Notes: generated by a model not told the origin, from the letters alone. 10,543 nucleotides of DNA from Methanosphaera sp. SHI613 (GCA_003266145.1 MVJJ01000023.1:1-10543), one strand, 5' to 3'; numbered from the stretch's first letter, positions 1 through 6,685 are shown. Numbers and translations are program-made.

Positions 1-466
1 ACATAAGTTATCTGAGGAATTTATTGATTTCTGTTTATTTTTTAAGTTTTCATATTCTTCTCGGGTAATTGTGATGTGTTCATTGTTTTCTAGTTTATCT
101 ATTTCTTCATCGATGTCCACTTCATAATCTAATGAGTTCATAAACTCTTCAAATTCATCATCATTTAATGCTTCTCCATATATGATTTCAGATTTTTTCA
201 ATTGATCTTTCATTATTAGTTCGGCAATGTTAACTTGTGCATCAACTAATATCTTTACAATTTTGGAGTTTAAATTAAGCCTATATTTTGATTTTTCTTT
301 TTCAAGAATATCCAACTTAATCAAATCTGTTATAAAAGAGTCTAGAGTAACTCTGGATATTTTTGCTCCAACGGCTATTTGTTTTTTTGTATATTCACGT
401 TTTGGATTAATTAGTATGTAATTAATTACCTTTACTTGAGGATAATTTCCAAATATTTTTTCATAC
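1..466 (-). CDS. Winged-helix DNA-binding protein, C-terminus cut by window edge
   Basis: The minus-strand frame stays open to base 1, so the C-terminus lies outside the window; about 155 residues are visible. The N-terminal 65 or so residues read like a winged helix: a helix, then YTKKQIAVGAKISRVTLDSFITDL as a helix-turn-helix with ILEKEKSKYRLN as the wing. After it comes a hydrophobic helix and then a very acidic, Lys/Glu-rich helical tail with no motif I recognise. I placed the start at the ATG at 466 because GGTGAT (474-479) sits 4 nt upstream. An in-frame ATG at 480 has no ribosome binding site, but a TATA-like stretch near 502-512 would start transcription almost exactly there, so a leaderless start at 480 is the alternative. 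It is divergent from the gene at 569, with a dyad between them, which suggests a local transcription regulator. Its target is unknown. Confidence 0.7.
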
Positions 467-513
467 ATTACAATCACCATAAATATGTTTAAAAAATAAA
501 CTTCTATAAATTA

Positions 514-536
514 ATATGTACATTTTTTATACATAT
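514..536. promoter_or_regulatory. Symmetric operator-like dyad between divergent genes
   Basis: ATATGTA (514-520) and TACATAT (530-536) form a perfect 7-bp inverted repeat with a 9-nt spacer. It lies between the two divergent genes and overlaps both likely promoter regions. A homodimeric winged-helix protein could bind here. Because the region is extremely AT-rich, chance dyads are common, so this is only a candidate. Confidence 0.35.
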
Positions 537-537
537 A

Positions 538-547
538 CTTATATATA
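538..547 (+). promoter_or_regulatory. TATA-like box for the gene at 569
   Basis: The stretch CTTATATATA is centred about 26 nt before the ATG at 569. This is the usual archaeal TATA-to-transcription-start distance, so the mRNA would start at or next to the start codon. No Shine-Dalgarno sequence is visible, which agrees with a leaderless transcript. Confidence 0.5.
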
Positions 548-568
548 GAGAATGTTATATTTATATAT

Positions 569-826
569 ATGCAAAGTAACACGGAAATTGAAAAGGACAT
601 ACTGGCAACATTATTCAAACATGGATGTATTGGAAAACATCATACTCCCATAATAAATCTGTGCAGGAATTTAAACCAATATTCCTGTAAGGAAATTAAA
701 AAGGGAATTAAATCCTTGAGAAAACAGAAATACATCAATTTGTATAAGACTTATCATGGAATGGATGTTAGGATAGTACCATCCATGCTACAGGAAATCA
801 AGCAAATAATAGAATTTAAAGATTAA
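569..826 (+). CDS. Small helix-turn-helix-like protein, 85 residues
   Basis: This is a short basic protein that I do not recognise at family level. The sequence predicts three helices followed by a beta hairpin: EIEKDILATLFKHG as the first helix, then NQYSCKEIKKGIKSLRKQK as a turn and recognition-like helix rich in Lys and Arg, then a wing-like INLYKTYHGMDVRIVP. This is the order of a compact winged-helix domain, and the protein has little beyond it. The start ATG lacks a ribosome binding site but lies about 26 nt after a TATA-like box, consistent with leaderless expression. It faces away from another winged-helix-type gene across a short region with a dyad, so the pair may regulate each other. 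This is inference. It could also be a small non-regulatory DNA-binding protein. Confidence 0.7.
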   Translation: MQSNTEIEKDILATLFKHGCIGKHHTPIINLCRNLNQYSCKEIKKGIKSLRKQKYINLYKTYHGMDVRIVPSMLQEIKQIIEFKD

Positions 827-1000
827 CATATTAATTGGATTTAATGAACAGTTAATATTTATTTTTGATATATTAAAGTAGATATTTACGGATTATTGTT
901 TTAGTCGTGGATAATCTATTCATTTCTAGTTTTATGCACAACGTAATTTATTTATAACTTATTTTTTATATTAGTATATTTACTATTTTTCTTAAATTGA

Positions 1001-1018
1001 TATTAGGTTTATATAATA
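1001..1018 (+). promoter_or_regulatory. Candidate promoter of the paired membrane-protein operon
   Basis: TTTATATA at 1008-1015 resembles an archaeal TATA box. The predicted transcription start is near 1038, inside the first copy of the 10-bp repeat. An AT-rich stretch nearer the gene (around 1125-1140) could be an alternative promoter giving a short leader. No transcript data are available to choose. Confidence 0.4.
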
Positions 1019-1035
1019 GATTGAATAATATAATA

Positions 1036-1081
1036 ATGTAAACATGAAATATAGCCTAATATAAGACTATTATGTTTACAT
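1036..1081. promoter_or_regulatory. Paired inverted 10-bp sites, operator or leader hairpin
   Basis: ATGTAAACAT (1036-1045) and ATGTTTACAT (1072-1081) are exact reverse complements separated by 26 nt. Each copy is itself nearly symmetric, with ATGT and ACAT flanks. This fits two operator copies in opposite orientation, the first over the predicted transcription start. In RNA the same sequence would form a 10-bp stem, possibly extended inward by ATAG/CTAT. Confidence 0.45.
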
Positions 1082-1182
1082 AATTAGTTATTTTTTATTA
1101 ATTATGTATGTTTTTTTTAAAAAATACTTAAAATTTAATTATTTCATAAAATAATCGACAATAAAATTAATTAGGTGGTAAA

Positions 1183-1452
1183 ATGTTTTTAGATCCATAT
1201 ATTCCATTTTTAGGTTTAATTATATTCGGTAATATCGAAAATTTAATCCTATCTTCACATGGAGTAGTCAAAGGTGCAAATCCTATAAAGTTAGGTATCA
1301 TGAGTATCATTTGCGTATTATTATGGTTATTCATCGGTACAGTCGGTACAAATATCTTAATTGACTATGCTGATGTAATCGAATTAATAGGTGCTGTAGC
1401 AATTATAATATTAGGATTACAGTCAATGATTCAATCTCTAAAATATGAATAG
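1183..1452 (+). CDS. Three-helix membrane protein, first of a paralogous pair
   Basis: This 89-residue protein has three predicted membrane helices, roughly residues 7-25, 37-57 and 66-84. Shared with the next gene are FGNIEN in helix 1, an Asn-Pro after it, a Trp and GTxGT in helix 2, and VIExIG with ILGxQS in helix 3. An acidic/Asn motif within helix 1 and paired Gly motifs resemble one half of a two-repeat cation or LysE-type exporter such as MntP, but I could not assign a family. Charges are positive in loop 1 (His26, Lys30, Lys36) and negative in loop 2 (Asp61, Asp64, Glu67), predicting N-terminus outside and C-terminus inside. AGGTGGT lies 4 nt before the ATG. The next gene follows after 8 nt, so both are surely co-transcribed. 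Confidence 0.75.
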   Translation: MFLDPYIPFLGLIIFGNIENLILSSHGVVKGANPIKLGIMSIICVLLWLFIGTVGTNILIDYADVIELIGAVAIIILGLQSMIQSLKYE

Positions 1453-1460
1453 TTGGTGAA

Positions 1461-1733
1461 ATGATGTCATTAGGTGATTATAAAGAATTTCTAGGATTAT
1501 TAATCTTTGGTAACATAGAAAACTTGGTGTTAGCATGTCAAGGAGCAGTAGCATCAGTCAATCCAATTATTTTAAGTATTTTAAGTTTAATTGCAGTAGT
1601 AATCTGGTTTACCGTTGGTACCTTTGGAACAAAAGTAGCAATTAAATATTCAAGAGTTATTGAATTTATAGGTGGATTTGTAATATTTATATTGGGTGTA
1701 CAATCCGTTTTAACTGTATTTCATATAATTTAA
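1461..1733 (+). CDS. Three-helix membrane protein, second of a paralogous pair
   Basis: This 90-residue protein aligns over its whole length, with a one-residue offset, with the product of the gene at 1183. It keeps FGNIEN, Asn-Pro, Trp49, GTxGT, Tyr63, VIExIG and ILGxQS. The charged residues are swapped: loop 1 has no charge, while loop 2 carries Lys58, Lys62 and Arg65 where the partner has Asn57, Asp61 and Asp64. The positive-inside rule then predicts N-terminus inside and C-terminus outside, the reverse of its partner. Two adjacent ATG codons compete for the start. GGTGA at 1455-1459 is better spaced for the second (1464), so the protein may be one residue shorter. A hairpin terminator follows at once. 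The likely role is half of a heterodimeric transporter, with unknown substrate. Confidence 0.75.
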   Translation: MMSLGDYKEFLGLLIFGNIENLVLACQGAVASVNPIILSILSLIAVVIWFTVGTFGTKVAIKYSRVIEFIGGFVIFILGVQSVLTVFHII

Positions 1734-1736
1734 GGG

Positions 1737-1772
1737 ATCATATTTATTCAAATATGATATTAATTTTATTTT
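1737..1772 (+). terminator. Hairpin plus T-tract terminator
   Basis: ATCATATTT (1737-1745) pairs perfectly with AAATATGAT (1750-1758) around a 4-nt loop, starting 3 nt after the stop codon at 1733. A T-rich run including seven consecutive T residues follows. The position directly after the paired membrane genes supports transcript termination for that operon. Confidence 0.7.
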
Positions 1773-1795
1773 TTTAAAAAAAAGATAAATGGAGG

Positions 1796-2317
1796 TTATT
1801 CAAATTTTTGTTTGAATATTCTTTTATTTTCTTCTAATTTTACTTTGAATTCATCATAGCTTTCATTGTATTCCTCTTCAGATATGTTTCCTGTTGCATA
1901 TGATATTGTACTTACGATAATATAGAATAGGTTGTTGACAAGCACTCCTATGAATTCAAGGTAGTTTTTAAGCATGTTTGTGTCTATTTTTCCATCCTTT
2001 TTAAGGTTTGATTCTATATCCTTAATTGTCTTTTCCAAGTTGTCAAATAGTTGAGTCAACATTTCCTTAATGTCGTTTATTTCTATGCTTGTCTTTTCTT
2101 CAAATTCCTTGTTACTTTGTGAATATGTCGACAAGAATGGGAAGACTATTTTTCTTGTAAATCCTATTAATTCATATATTTTAGCTGTCACTTTGCTGAA
2201 GTCTTCTGGGGTGAGATCTCCTTTTGCTATTGCATTAATTATTTTGTCTAATATTTTGTTGAAGTTGTTTAAGATAATGTTTGTTGATTTAAAATTTTTT
2301 TTGTCAGATTGTGCCAT
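1796..2317 (-). CDS. Uncharacterised alpha-helical protein, 173 residues
   Basis: I do not recognise this family. The protein is predicted to be almost wholly helical and rich in Lys, Glu, Asn and Ile, with a coiled-coil-like stretch around residues 70-107 and a hydrophobic helix at about 119-141 that could be buried or membrane-associated. A short motif recurs: AKGDLTPEDF near residues 31-40 and ATGNISEEEY near 141-150, each following an Ile-rich helix, which hints at an internal duplication of a helical unit. No signal peptide, Cys cluster or catalytic motif is seen. The start is well supported by AGGAGA at 2325-2330, seven nucleotides before the ATG, with AT-rich promoter-like sequence behind it. 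Its gene is convergent with the paired membrane genes and downstream of the pRiA4b-like gene on the same strand, with 137 nt between, so it is probably transcribed alone. Confidence 0.65.
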   Translation of the reverse strand: MAQSDKKNFKSTNIILNNFNKILDKIINAIAKGDLTPEDFSKVTAKIYELIGFTRKIVFPFLSTYSQSNKEFEEKTSIEINDIKEMLTQLFDNLEKTIKDIESNLKKDGKIDTNMLKNYLEFIGVLVNNLFYIIVSTISYATGNISEEEYNESYDEFKVKLEENKRIFKQKFE

Positions 2318-2454
2318 TTTTATTTCTCCTTTTTATTTTTCATTTATTTTTTTGAACTATAATATTATTTAAAATTTATTTCTTTACGATAATCATCAGA
2401 TAAACTTAATTTCTCGGAAAGTACTTTTGTTATTCCTTTCCAAAATTACTATTA

Positions 2455-3054
2455 TCATAAGTTACTTAAATACTTATCTAATGAGTAATTGGAATCAACA
2501 TAAACATTTGTATTCTTCTTATTTTCAACATTGAATAATTTATCGAGTCTTTTTTGCAATAATTTTTTATCAATAAATTCTATTGAATCTAATTCGTTTT
2601 CATATAACTCGATTGGGTATTTATCCGGATTTTTATGGTACAATAATAATTGGTTAAAAGTAGTGATATCCCCTATTTTTGATGGGTTATACTTACCTTT
2701 GACACTTTTGACAACTGGATAAATTAAAACATCATCTATTTTATTTTCTATTGTGATTTTAAATAACCAGGTACTTTCATTACAGTATTCGTAACCACAA
2801 AAATTTATATCATTAAAATACGTGTCAATTTTACATTCGGACACATCATCATAACAATATCCATAATCAGAATATTCAAATAATTTTATATCATCATCAA
2901 TGTGAAAAACGTACCTGTTGGACTCTTCAAAGCCATATAATATTCCTATTATTTCATGTAATCTTTTAAAAGTAATATTTCTAGGAAGAGTTATCTTCCT
3001 ACTTATTACGGGATGTGTATCTATAAGTGAGATATTGACGGTGTAACCTAACAA
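2455..3054 (-). CDS. pRiA4b ORF3-like protein, TTG start
   Basis: The first 50 residues match the pRiA4b ORF-3-like family (PF07929): a beta strand, then FKRLHEIIGILYGFEESNRYVF corresponding to the family pattern F-x-x-LH-x-x-IQ-x-x-x-GW-x-x-x-H-x-x-F. Later, YEYCNESTWLFKITIENK (about 88-105) stands where the family has YDFGDxWxHxI, with Phe in place of the usual His, and a GKYNPSKIGDITTFNQLL stretch stands for the usual PPEDxGG region. It is therefore a divergent member. The start is TTG at 3054: AGGAG lies 8 nt upstream, overlapping the stop codon of the preceding ATPase gene. The 11-nt gap makes the two genes an operon. The molecular function of the family is not firmly known; some members occur in mobile elements, but none is visible here. 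Confidence 0.8.
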   Translation of the reverse strand: MLGYTVNISLIDTHPVISRKITLPRNITFKRLHEIIGILYGFEESNRYVFHIDDDIKLFEYSDYGYCYDDVSECKIDTYFNDINFCGYEYCNESTWLFKITIENKIDDVLIYPVVKSVKGKYNPSKIGDITTFNQLLLYHKNPDKYPIELYENELDSIEFIDKKLLQKRLDKLFNVENKKNTNVYVDSNYSLDKYLSNL

Positions 3055-3065
3055 TGGATTAACTC

Positions 3066-4661
3066 CTATAATTTTAAGTTTCCTAGAATTCCTCTAACTA
3101 ATTGTTTGGATACTTCTCTTGCTATTGTATTTGTAGCTGTAGTAACTGCCTTGTCCAATGGACTGCTCGTATTTGAACGTCTTTTTGTTTGTGTCTGGGT
3201 AGGAATATTGTTTAGTATGTCACCCATTGATGGTAATTTTATTCCACTTGTATCTGTTGGACTTTGTTGAGGTATGTTGTTTTGTGGAGTTGTCTGTTGA
3301 TTATTCTGCTGGTTTACGTCAACACTGACCTGTGTAATAATTTCCTCGGCAGGAATATCCATTTTCTGCAGTAAACATTCATAAGCGGATTCTCTATCAA
3401 AACTTTCAGCATATTTCTGTCTGAATACGGAGTATGTATTTAATTGATTTCTGTATTCATCATCAATGGAGCCAAGATAACTTTGAGGAGGTAGAATATA
3501 GACTTTCTGTACTATAGATGGTACACCTTTTTCATCAAGAAGGGATACTAATGCTTCACCGATTTCCAAATTTGAAATGGCTTCTATAGTGGAAAATTCC
3601 GGATTTTCTCTGAATGATTCGGCCGCCACCTTTACACCTTTTTGATCTTTTGGAGTGTATGCTCTTAATGAATGCTGTATTCTGTTACCTAATTGGGATA
3701 ATATGGAATCTGGTATGTCTGATGGATTTTGTGATATGAAGTATATACCTACCCCTTTAGAACGAATCAAACGAATAATCTGATCAATTTTTTGAAGGAA
3801 TACTGGAGATAGGTTATTAAACAACAGATGTGCCTCATCAAAGAAGAAGACCAATTTTGGCTTTTCCACATCTCCTACTTCAGGCAGTGATTCATATAGC
3901 TTGGACATCATCCATAATAGGAATGTTGAATAAAGGTCCGGATATAATGACAACTTGACTGCATCCAATATGTTTATTATTCCTCTTCCCTGATCATCAC
4001 ATTGCATAAAATCATTTAAATCCAATGCAGGTTCACCGAAGAACTTGTTTCCACCTTGATCTTCCAAAGTCAATAGGGCTCTTATGATAGTATTGGCACT
4101 GCGTGTATCAACATTTCCATATTTGGGTTGATATTTTTCCTTATTTTCAGTTACATGATTTATCATAGATTTTAGGTCTTTAATGTCTATTATAAGTAAG
4201 CCTTCCTCATCTGCTACCCTGAAGACTACATTCAGTACTCCTTGCTGAGCATCGGTTAGGTTTAATATCCTGGATAATAATAATGGTCCAATCTCGGATA
4301 TGGTTACTCTTATAGGTAATCCTTTTTCTCCAAGCAAATCCCAAAATTCAACAGGATATGACTTATAATTAAATCCTTTGTCCTTGAGTGAGTACTGCTC
4401 TACTCTTTCCTGTACTTTTCCTGTTGCTTCACCAACTTTGGATAATCCGGCTATGTCACCTTTCATATCTGCTAAGAATACGGGTACTCCCATATCACTA
4501 AATGATTCAGATAAAGTTTTTACAGTAACTGTTTTACCTGTACCTGTAGCTCCTGCTATTACACCATGTCTATTTGCAAGTTTTGGGAGTAAAAATACTT
4601 CCGTATTGTCATTACATCCCACTAATATTTTACCGTCACTATACATTTTAATCATCCACAT
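3066..4661 (-). CDS. YjgR/DUF853-type HerA-like P-loop ATPase
   Basis: This 531-residue protein matches the YjgR family (PF05872, helicase HerA-like) over its length. Visible are FLLPKLANRHG before Walker A GATGTGKT (37-44), a LADMKGDI segment (63-70), Walker B LVFFFDE (270-276) followed by AHLLF, a FISQNPSDIP sensor region (308-317) and GNRIQH (325-330) with a possible Arg finger. A Gln/Asn-rich low-complexity linker (about 451-470) leads to a conserved basic C-terminal tail ending VRGILGNL. Family members are cytoplasmic ATPases related to HerA/FtsK; their exact task is unclear. The encoded start may be the ATG at 4661 or the in-frame ATG at 4646. The second aligns better with E. coli YjgR and follows a GGATGAT that could bind ribosomes. 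The pRiA4b-like gene follows after 11 nt. Confidence 0.9.
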   Translation of the reverse strand: MWMIKMYSDGKILVGCNDNTEVFLLPKLANRHGVIAGATGTGKTVTVKTLSESFSDMGVPVFLADMKGDIAGLSKVGEATGKVQERVEQYSLKDKGFNYKSYPVEFWDLLGEKGLPIRVTISEIGPLLLSRILNLTDAQQGVLNVVFRVADEEGLLIIDIKDLKSMINHVTENKEKYQPKYGNVDTRSANTIIRALLTLEDQGGNKFFGEPALDLNDFMQCDDQGRGIINILDAVKLSLYPDLYSTFLLWMMSKLYESLPEVGDVEKPKLVFFFDEAHLLFNNLSPVFLQKIDQIIRLIRSKGVGIYFISQNPSDIPDSILSQLGNRIQHSLRAYTPKDQKGVKVAAESFRENPEFSTIEAISNLEIGEALVSLLDEKGVPSIVQKVYILPPQSYLGSIDDEYRNQLNTYSVFRQKYAESFDRESAYECLLQKMDIPAEEIITQVSVDVNQQNNQQTTPQNNIPQQSPTDTSGIKLPSMGDILNNIPTQTQTKRRSNTSSPLDKAVTTATNTIAREVSKQLVRGILGNLKL

Positions 4662-4684
4662 TTAATTGTTAGTACAATATTTTT

Positions 4685-4695
4685 ACATTATATTT
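4685..4695 (-). promoter_or_regulatory. TATA-like box for the ATPase operon
   Basis: Read on the minus strand this is AAAATATAATG, centred about 26-29 nt before the ATG at 4661. Transcription would start close to that codon, so the ATPase mRNA is leaderless or has a leader of less than 20 nt. Confidence 0.4.
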
Positions 4696-4713
4696 TGATA
4701 TTTGTTAATCCAT

Positions 4714-5322
4714 TTAATGTATAAAGTTCATAAAGGTCTTATCTTCACGTTCAGGTTTATCCGTATCGGTTAGGTTGTTTAGCATCCAGATTATTGAACG
4801 AGCCAAATCTCTCATTTGTTGCATTCCTTCAATATCTTGTTTTACTTCTTCTGGTGTTGTTCCATGTACTCCATTCCAGTATTGTCCTGAAGCGATAGGC
4901 ATGCGTAATATAGTGAAGTACTTGTTGAGTCTGTCGAATGCACTTCCAGATCCACCTCTTCGGCAGCTGACAACACTTGCTCCAATCTTATTTTCAAATA
5001 TGCTTGAGTTTTGATAGAATGCCTTATCAAGTGCAGCGCCAAATGAACCGTTGATGTTCGCATAGTAGACAGGACTTCCAAGTACTATTGCATCTGCTTT
5101 GCTCATTTTTTCAGCTAATATATTGGATACATCATCATATACACATTTTCCTAATTTAGCACATGCCATACATGCCCTACATCCATATACTGCATCATTT
5201 CCTATCCAGAAAATCTCGGTTTCAATATTTTCTTCATTGTCCAATACTTTTTTGATTTCACTTAATGCCGTGTATGTACAGCCTTCTTCTCTTGTACTTC
5301 CATTAACTAATAAAACTTTCAT
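4714..5322 (-). CDS. Iron-sulfur flavoprotein of the NADPH-dependent FMN reductase fold
   Basis: The start MKVLLVNGSTREEGCT is the FMN phosphate-binding loop of the flavodoxin/NADPH-dependent FMN reductase fold. A compact Cys cluster, CRACMACAKLGKC (C-x2-C-x2-C-x5-C), follows at about residues 48-60 and is the motif used by Methanosarcina-type iron-sulfur flavoprotein (Isf) to bind a 4Fe-4S cluster. GSPVYYANINGSFGAALDK is the second flavin-contacting segment. About 202 residues is the normal length. Isf-type proteins move electrons from ferredoxin to oxygen or other acceptors in the cytoplasm; the acceptor here cannot be read from sequence. I chose ATG at 5322, because GTGAT precedes it, over a GTG nine bases upstream. 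It lies 59 nt after the cystathionine beta-lyase gene on the same strand and may share its transcript. Confidence 0.85.
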   Translation of the reverse strand: MKVLLVNGSTREEGCTYTALSEIKKVLDNEENIETEIFWIGNDAVYGCRACMACAKLGKCVYDDVSNILAEKMSKADAIVLGSPVYYANINGSFGAALDKAFYQNSSIFENKIGASVVSCRRGGSGSAFDRLNKYFTILRMPIASGQYWNGVHGTTPEEVKQDIEGMQQMRDLARSIIWMLNNLTDTDKPEREDKTFMNFIH

Positions 5323-5356
5323 TATCATCACTACTTATTGTTATGTCAAATATGTC

Positions 5357-5367
5357 TATTATAATTT
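5357..5367 (-). promoter_or_regulatory. Possible TATA box for the flavoprotein gene
   Basis: On the minus strand this is AAATTATAATA, placing a start of transcription near 5336, a dozen bases before the start codon. It leaves just enough leader for the GTGAT ribosome binding site. The gene may instead be read through from the upstream lyase gene, because no T-tract terminator separates them. Confidence 0.3.
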
Positions 5368-5381
5368 CTATTTATCTTACT

Positions 5382-6539
5382 TTATTTTAATGATAAAATA
5401 GCTTCCTTTAAAATTGATAATCCCTCTAGTAATGTACTTTTAGGACAAGCTATATTAATTCTAATAAAATCACTACCATTTTTTCCAAATTTAATTCCAG
5501 GTGATACATATAATCCATAAGTATTTTTTAAATATTCATAAAATTTATATGCATCAATAGGTAATCTCGAACAATCAGCCCACAATAGATATGTTGCTTC
5601 ACAGTCTATGACATCTATATCCAGATTGTTTTCCTTTATAAATTCATATGCAATTGTTTTATTTTCATAGATGTATTCCTTGAACTCATCGAGCCATTTA
5701 TCACCATAATTGAATGCAGCCTTAGCCGAATCAAGGGCAAATACATTAGGCATGGCATTGAAGTCACATGACAATTGACTTTCAATTAAGTCATAATATT
5801 CCTTGTTTTGACAGTATATAGCTGATGTCTGAAGCCCAGCTATATTAAATGTTTTTGAAGGAGCCATACACATAATTATATTATCATTATATGAATCATC
5901 TATTGAATAAGCCGGAACATATGATTTGCCGGGATTAACTAAATCACAGTGAATATCATCCGATACCAGTATAACATCATACTTATCACATAATCCAAGA
6001 ATTATTTCCATCTCATCCTCATACCATATCTTTCCTACAGGATTGTGAGGATTACACAATAACATCATCTTCACGTCCTCATCGGACAACTGTTTTTCCA
6101 GCTCATCAAAGTCAATATAATAATTGTCCTCCTCATATACCAATTCATTTTCCACCAGTCCTCTATTGTTGTTTAACACAACATCAAAAAATACGTTATA
6201 GACCGGTGTTTGAATCAATACCTTATCTGATTCTCTTGTCAGACATCGTATTATACTATTGATGGATGGCATTACCCCCATAGAAAATAATAAACAATCT
6301 CTTTTTAAAGTTAAATCATGTCTTCTTTTCCACCAAGAGATGTATGCATCAAAATATTCATCATCTACTATAGAATATGCATATATCTGATGATTGGCTC
6401 GTTTTAATATGGATTGCTTTATTTCATCCACGACCTTAAAATCCATATCAGCTACCCACATAGGTATTTTAACATCGGTAGAATCCCATTTCAATGAGTT
6501 GGTATTATGTCGATCTATCACTTCATCAAAATTATACAT
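5382..6539 (-). CDS. patB: Cystathionine beta-lyase, MalY/PatB type
   Basis: This 385-residue PLP enzyme of aminotransferase fold type I matches MalY/PatB over its whole length. Diagnostic features are IPMWVADMDF (25-34), QTPVYNVFF (110-118), CNPHNPVG (162-169), SDDIHCDLV (193-201, Asp194 for the PLP ring nitrogen; the family usually has SDEIH), the PLP Schiff-base segment APSKTFNIAGLQ with Lys229, and Arg360 in FIRINIACP for the substrate carboxylate. The reaction is beta-elimination of cystathionine or cysteine-type substrates to thiol, pyruvate and ammonia. The true physiological substrate may differ, as members range from lyase to desulfhydrase. A strong ribosome binding site, GGGGAGGT (6547-6554), precedes the ATG. 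The neighbouring iron-sulfur flavoprotein gene downstream could use the released sulfur or simply share a transcript. Confidence 0.92.
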   Translation of the reverse strand: MYNFDEVIDRHNTNSLKWDSTDVKIPMWVADMDFKVVDEIKQSILKRANHQIYAYSIVDDEYFDAYISWWKRRHDLTLKRDCLLFSMGVMPSINSIIRCLTRESDKVLIQTPVYNVFFDVVLNNNRGLVENELVYEEDNYYIDFDELEKQLSDEDVKMMLLCNPHNPVGKIWYEDEMEIILGLCDKYDVILVSDDIHCDLVNPGKSYVPAYSIDDSYNDNIIMCMAPSKTFNIAGLQTSAIYCQNKEYYDLIESQLSCDFNAMPNVFALDSAKAAFNYGDKWLDEFKEYIYENKTIAYEFIKENNLDIDVIDCEATYLLWADCSRLPIDAYKFYEYLKNTYGLYVSPGIKFGKNGSDFIRINIACPKSTLLEGLSILKEAILSLK

Positions 6540-6546
6540 TAGTTAG

Positions 6547-6585
6547 ACCTCCCCTGTATTTTAAATATATAAATATTTTTATCAT
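6547..6585 (-). promoter_or_regulatory. Promoter region and ribosome binding site of the lyase gene
   Basis: GGGGAGGT at 6547-6554 is the strongest Shine-Dalgarno in this half of the window. A/T runs at about 6564-6585 contain overlapping TATA-like elements. Only the farther one (about 6575-6585) leaves the ribosome binding site inside the mRNA, so it is the more likely promoter. Confidence 0.4.
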
Positions 6586-6637
6586 TAGATTCAGATAAAT
6601 ATTATGTATAATCATATAGAAAGCGTGTTAATCGTGC

Positions 6638-6668
6638 AAAAAATTTAAAAAAAAGTTAAGAAAAAAAA
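6638..6668 (-). terminator. Oligo-T terminator after the metal-handling genes
   Basis: Read on the minus strand, three runs of 6-8 T residues follow within 31 nt of each other, directly after the His-rich protein gene. Archaeal RNA polymerase terminates at such T-runs without a hairpin, so this should close the cbiM transcript. Confidence 0.55.
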
Positions 6669-6685
6669 GTATAATAAAATGATGA

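Larger units (their letters stand above)
827..1182. other. 356-nt non-coding control region
   Basis: No convincing reading frame lies here on either strand. It holds a possible stem after the upstream gene (GATTAT at 891-896 with ATAATC at 911-916), a TATA-like element at 1008-1015, two inverted copies of a 10-bp site at 1036-1045 and 1072-1081, and an 8-bp inverted repeat ATATTAGG/CCTAATAT at 1000-1007 and 1055-1062. It ends with a good ribosome binding site, AGGTGGT, just before the ATG at 1183. If the TATA element is used, the leader would be about 145 nt, which is long for an archaeal mRNA. Confidence 0.6.

Noticed and set aside
827..1182. The long gap as a hidden tRNA or CRISPR leader
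   Set aside because: No T-loop sequence or GC-containing cloverleaf stem is present, and there are no direct repeats with regular spacing.
2070..2372. A 100-residue hydrophobic plus-strand frame
   Set aside because: It is antisense to the 173-residue helical gene, which has a good ribosome binding site; the hydrophobic product is a by-product of AT-rich antisense codons.
2455..3054. The pRiA4b-like gene as evidence for an insertion sequence or plasmid
   Set aside because: Some family members sit in mobile elements, but no transposase, terminal inverted repeats or target duplications are visible, and the gene is coupled to a chromosomal-type ATPase gene.
4842..5081. A 79-residue minus-strand frame inside the flavoprotein gene
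   Set aside because: It lies in another frame of a gene with clear flavin and Cys motifs.
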